7,983 bases of DNA from the NCBI GenBank assembly GCA_021820645.1, contig JAKADJ010000092.1, forward strand, positions 1-7,983, given 5' to 3'. The translations under genes and the position numbers were made by a program. The notes beneath the pieces were generated by a model. That model worked only from the letters and a program-made list of their open reading frames with translations. It did no database searches and was not told where the DNA came from. Position 1 is the stretch's first letter. Every line of letters begins with the position of its first letter. The DNA is from Bacillota bacterium. GTDB lineage: Bacteria; Bacillota_E; Sulfobacillia; Sulfobacillales; Sulfobacillaceae. This document shows, piece by piece, positions 5,642-7,983 of this stretch.

Positions 5642-7960
5642 ATGACAACTCTTCAATGGAACATGCAGGGAAGCAACCGCCTGGTGCTAGGCCGGAATAA
5701 CTCGCCGATCATTGCGGTGAATTCCTCCGACTGGATTATTGAGGATGTGGAGAAGGTCTCCACGCAGCACTGGATTGCATGGGACAATTTTCGTGAACGG
5801 GGTCGGAGGCGTTTTGGCGCCACGACGGCGGTGTCCTTAGCCGAAAACCACTGGACGCTTCTCGATGAGTCGAGCCGGGCGCTTGCGTCCATATCATTAG
5901 AGCTTCCTCATCCCTGGCATGCTATCCTTCATCTTCATATTCATCGAGGCAACCGCGCAGGACTAGTCTGGTGGGGCCCCCAAGACGAGCGGTTGTACGG
6001 GTTCGGAGAATATGGCGACGGCCCCTTGATGTCGCCCGGACGCTGGTCGACATGGACGGAAGAAGGCCCCGTGGGTCTCGGCCCCCTTGGCCGCTGGCTT
6101 CGCTGGACCGGCAAGGTGCCCCTCCCCGGCCATCGGGCCACCTATGCCCCCTCACCCACCTGGCTTAGTTCACTCGGCTATGCCGCCTGGCTTGATGAGA
6201 CCGAGCGTGTGGATTGGACCTATCGTGGATCCCGTCGGAGCCTTCGCGTTTGGGATCAAGATGTTACTCTGCACGTAGTGGCGGGAGACTGCTTAAAGGA
6301 CGCTCTTATTCACCGAAATCAACTCATCGGCTTGCCGAGGCTTCCGGCGCTCTGGCAATTCGGACCGTGGAACGATGCCGTTCAGGGAGAATCTCAGGTA
6401 CGAATGTGCATGCTTCGGCTCAGAGAAAACCAGATTCCCTCCTCGGCCATGTGGATCGAAGACTGGACGGGGTCTTGGGAGGACGGGCGGCGATTTTGGA
6501 TGCGGCCGTTGAGCCATAAACTCAGCCGGCGCCTCTACCCTCATTGGGAAGACATGGTAAGTGATCTCCACCAGATGAACTTCAAAGTGCTCGGGTATTT
6601 CTGCCCTGAGATCGCTCAGGATACTCGGCTGTATCAGGAGGCCTTGGCCGGTGGTCATCTCGTCCAAGATTCCGATGGACGCGCCGTCGATGTGGACATC
6701 CTTGGGCACCATCATGGCGAAATCGACCTCACGCGTTCTGATACCCGCGAATGGGTAAAAAGCCGACTTTTTGCTCCGGCCTTGGAAATGGGCTTTGATG
6801 GATGGATGGCAGACTTCGGCGAGCATCTTCCTGTCGAAAGTCTACTGGATGACGGAACAAGTGGATTCGAAAGCCATAATCGGTGGCCGCTCCTTTGGCA
6901 GTCTCTCAATCGAGAATTTTGGCAAGACGCCCGTCCCGATGGGGACTATACCTTTTTTGTGCGCTCGGCCGGCCTCACCACCCCATCGCTTGCGCCGGCC
7001 ATGTGGGGCGGCGATTCGGATACCGACTGGGATGTGGCTGATGGCCTTCCTACAGTGGTCCCCGCCGCCCTCTCGGCCGGCCTTTCCGGCAACGTGTTTT
7101 GGGGCACCGACATTGCCGGCTATATGTCGTTCGGGTTAACCCGCCCCTCAACCAAAGAGCTCTACATCCGATGGGCCGAGGTGGGGGCGCTCATGCCCCT
7201 GATGCGAACCCATCATGGCACCGCCCGTCCCCGAAATTGGCACTGGTCGCGCGATGAGGAAACCCAGACCGCATATGCCCGCTTGGCGCGTCTACACGCA
7301 AGTCTATTGCCTGTCTTTTATAATCTAGCGGATGAGGCCTCAAAAACCGGTCTTCCCGTTATTCGCCCCCTATGGCTTGAGTACCCCGATGCCGATCCCG
7401 CAGATAATCGCCAGTTTCTTATTGGGTCCAACCTCCTGTGCGCGCCGGTGGTTCGTCGGGGACAAAGACGCCAGATGGTAGACTTGCCGACCGGAGCATG
7501 GAACATGTGGTGGACCAGTGTCACTTATCACGGCCCCGCCCGTGTCGTAGTGGATGCCCCGCTGGGTCAGCCTCCCCTGTTTTGGCGCCAAGATGCGTGG
7601 CTCGCCCTGTCCGAAGGACTCCCGGCGAAAGACACCAGCACCTTAGGATTTGTCGAGTCGCTTGCCCACACTGAGGGCCAACGGGCCGCGTCCTTTGCGG
7701 TAACCCTGGTGGCACCCAAGACGTCGGCGCCGGTGACGCTTACCTTGCCGGGAGGAATATTGACGGGCCGTCCGGAGTTAGGATGCGACGCGGATGAAAA
7801 CGCTCCCCCACCTACGTTTACCTCCCACCTCCCCCCGCTTTCCGAGGGGGTCAGGGGTAAAGTCCCACCGTGGGGGGAAAGGAAGGTCGCGCAGATGCAG
7901 TGGGAGTGGTCTGGTCGCGAGCCCTTATGGGTGACGGTTCGCCGACCGGAGCCGCAGTAA
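5642..7960 (+). CDS. GH31 family alpha-glycosidase, sulfoquinovosidase (YihQ)-like branch
   Basis: Predicted cytoplasmic retaining alpha-glycosidase (no signal peptide or membrane segment). An N-terminal beta-sandwich region (about 1-230) includes ERLYGFGEY (116-124). The (beta/alpha)8 barrel carries the nucleophile D391 in WMADFGEHLP (388-397) and the acid/base D458 in WGGDSDTDW (455-463), then RTHHG (522-526). From remembered E. coli YihQ, the 67-residue gap between the two catalytic Asp residues is the same, and Y494 in DIAGY falls where YihQ has its sulfonate-binding Tyr. R283/W286 (RxxW), Q248 and E273 are candidates for the rest of the substrate signature. YicI-type alpha-xylosidases have KTDFGE rather than MADFGE. 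At 772 aa it is about 95 residues longer than YihQ, mostly in a C-terminal tail after about 660. The substrate may be a sulfoquinovoside, an alpha-glucuronoside or another glycoside; family certain, specificity open. Next to UDP-GlcA/UDP-xylose genes it may trim or recycle the product glycan. Confidence 0.93.
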   Translation: MTTLQWNMQGSNRLVLGRNNSPIIAVNSSDWIIEDVEKVSTQHWIAWDNFRERGRRRFGATTAVSLAENHWTLLDESSRALASISLELPHPWHAILHLHIHRGNRAGLVWWGPQDERLYGFGEYGDGPLMSPGRWSTWTEEGPVGLGPLGRWLRWTGKVPLPGHRATYAPSPTWLSSLGYAAWLDETERVDWTYRGSRRSLRVWDQDVTLHVVAGDCLKDALIHRNQLIGLPRLPALWQFGPWNDAVQGESQVRMCMLRLRENQIPSSAMWIEDWTGSWEDGRRFWMRPLSHKLSRRLYPHWEDMVSDLHQMNFKVLGYFCPEIAQDTRLYQEALAGGHLVQDSDGRAVDVDILGHHHGEIDLTRSDTREWVKSRLFAPALEMGFDGWMADFGEHLPVESLLDDGTSGFESHNRWPLLWQSLNREFWQDARPDGDYTFFVRSAGLTTPSLAPAMWGGDSDTDWDVADGLPTVVPAALSAGLSGNVFWGTDIAGYMSFGLTRPSTKELYIRWAEVGALMPLMRTHHGTARPRNWHWSRDEETQTAYARLARLHASLLPVFYNLADEASKTGLPVIRPLWLEYPDADPADNRQFLIGSNLLCAPVVRRGQRRQMVDLPTGAWNMWWTSVTYHGPARVVVDAPLGQPPLFWRQDAWLALSEGLPAKDTSTLGFVESLAHTEGQRAASFAVTLVAPKTSAPVTLTLPGGILTGRPELGCDADENAPPPTFTSHLPPLSEGVRGKVPPWGERKVAQMQWEWSGREPLWVTVRRPEPQ
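7803..7877. repeat. C/G-run palindromic element inside the GH31 C-terminal tail
   Basis: Two nested inverted repeats are visible: an outer pair CCCCCAC (7805-7811) with GTGGGGG (7870-7876), and an inner pair CCCCC (7832-7836) with GGGGG (7846-7850). Runs CTCCCC and AGGGGT lie between. The style resembles dispersed C-run/G-run palindromes found in many genomes, and the encoded PPLSEGVRGK (731-740) reads like a translated repeat rather than folded protein. It keeps the frame. Whether it recurs in the genome cannot be seen in this window. Confidence 0.45.
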
Positions 7961-7969
7961 TTCCAGGAA

Positions 7970-7978
7970 TGGTATAAT
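7970..7978 (+). promoter_or_regulatory. Extended -10 promoter element at the right edge
   Basis: TGGTATAAT contains a perfect TATAAT (7973-7978) preceded by the TGn extension, 9 nt after the GH31 stop codon. No good -35 lies 17 nt upstream (AGCCGC), which an extended -10 can tolerate. It would drive a plus-strand gene beyond the window. No terminator is visible between the GH31 stop and this box. Confidence 0.55.
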
Positions 7979-7983
7979 TTCGG

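Noticed and set aside
6293..6826. 177-aa open frame on the minus strand inside the GH31 gene
   Set aside because: It lies opposite the catalytic barrel of GH31, whose motifs fix the coding frame. Composition is of shadow type and there is no ribosome site.
5642..7960. YicI-type alpha-xylosidase, suggested by the UDP-xylose genes alongside
   Set aside because: The nucleophile motif is WMADFGE rather than KTDFGE, and the acid/base and RTHHG regions follow YihQ-type sequences instead.
1..7983. CRISPR array, tRNA, rRNA, insertion sequence or attachment site
   Set aside because: No regularly spaced direct repeats, cloverleaf-like sequence, transposase frame or paired terminal repeats were seen.

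Overview
The window (about 57% G+C by eye) looks like a chromosomal segment from a Gram-positive, Firmicutes-type bacterium. The signs are a PrsA/SurA-type foldase with a lipoprotein signal and lipobox, strong purine-rich ribosome binding sites of the AGAAAGG(T/A)GG type, and rho-independent termination. The overall style suggests a Sulfobacillus-like thermoacidophile, but that placement is an inference and no rRNA or other marker is present to confirm it. I see no tRNA, rRNA, CRISPR array, transposase or phage gene.

Left part, minus strand (16-1982): a lipoprotein of the peptidyl-prolyl isomerase foldase family (1047-1982) is followed by a strong intrinsic terminator (996-1029) and then by a nucleoside hydrolase (16-981). 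Both proteins carry substitutions at recognised catalytic positions. The nucleoside hydrolase start is ambiguous: its best ribosome binding site points to an ATT codon.

Middle (1983-2135): a 153-bp divergent intergenic region holds a ribosome binding site on each side, weak candidate promoters in both directions and an imperfect 22-bp dyad that may be an operator.

Right part, plus strand (2136-7960): four tightly packed genes look like one operon. They are a GT4 glycosyltransferase, a UDP-glucose 6-dehydrogenase whose ATG directly follows the glycosyltransferase stop codon, a UDP-glucuronate decarboxylase (UDP-xylose synthase) and a cytoplasmic GH31 glycosidase. Together they would make UDP-glucuronate and UDP-xylose, transfer a sugar, and hydrolyse an alpha-glycoside. 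Judged from remembered family sequences, the GH31 enzyme is not the YicI alpha-xylosidase type that UDP-xylose neighbours might suggest. It resembles YihQ sulfoquinovosidase, with matching nucleophile-to-acid spacing and most of the residues that bind the C6 sulfonate. That pairing of an anionic-sugar pathway with a glycosidase apparently built for an anionic C6 group is the most interesting point in the window.

A perfect extended -10 box at 7970-7978, just after the last stop codon, suggests that another transcription unit begins at the right edge.
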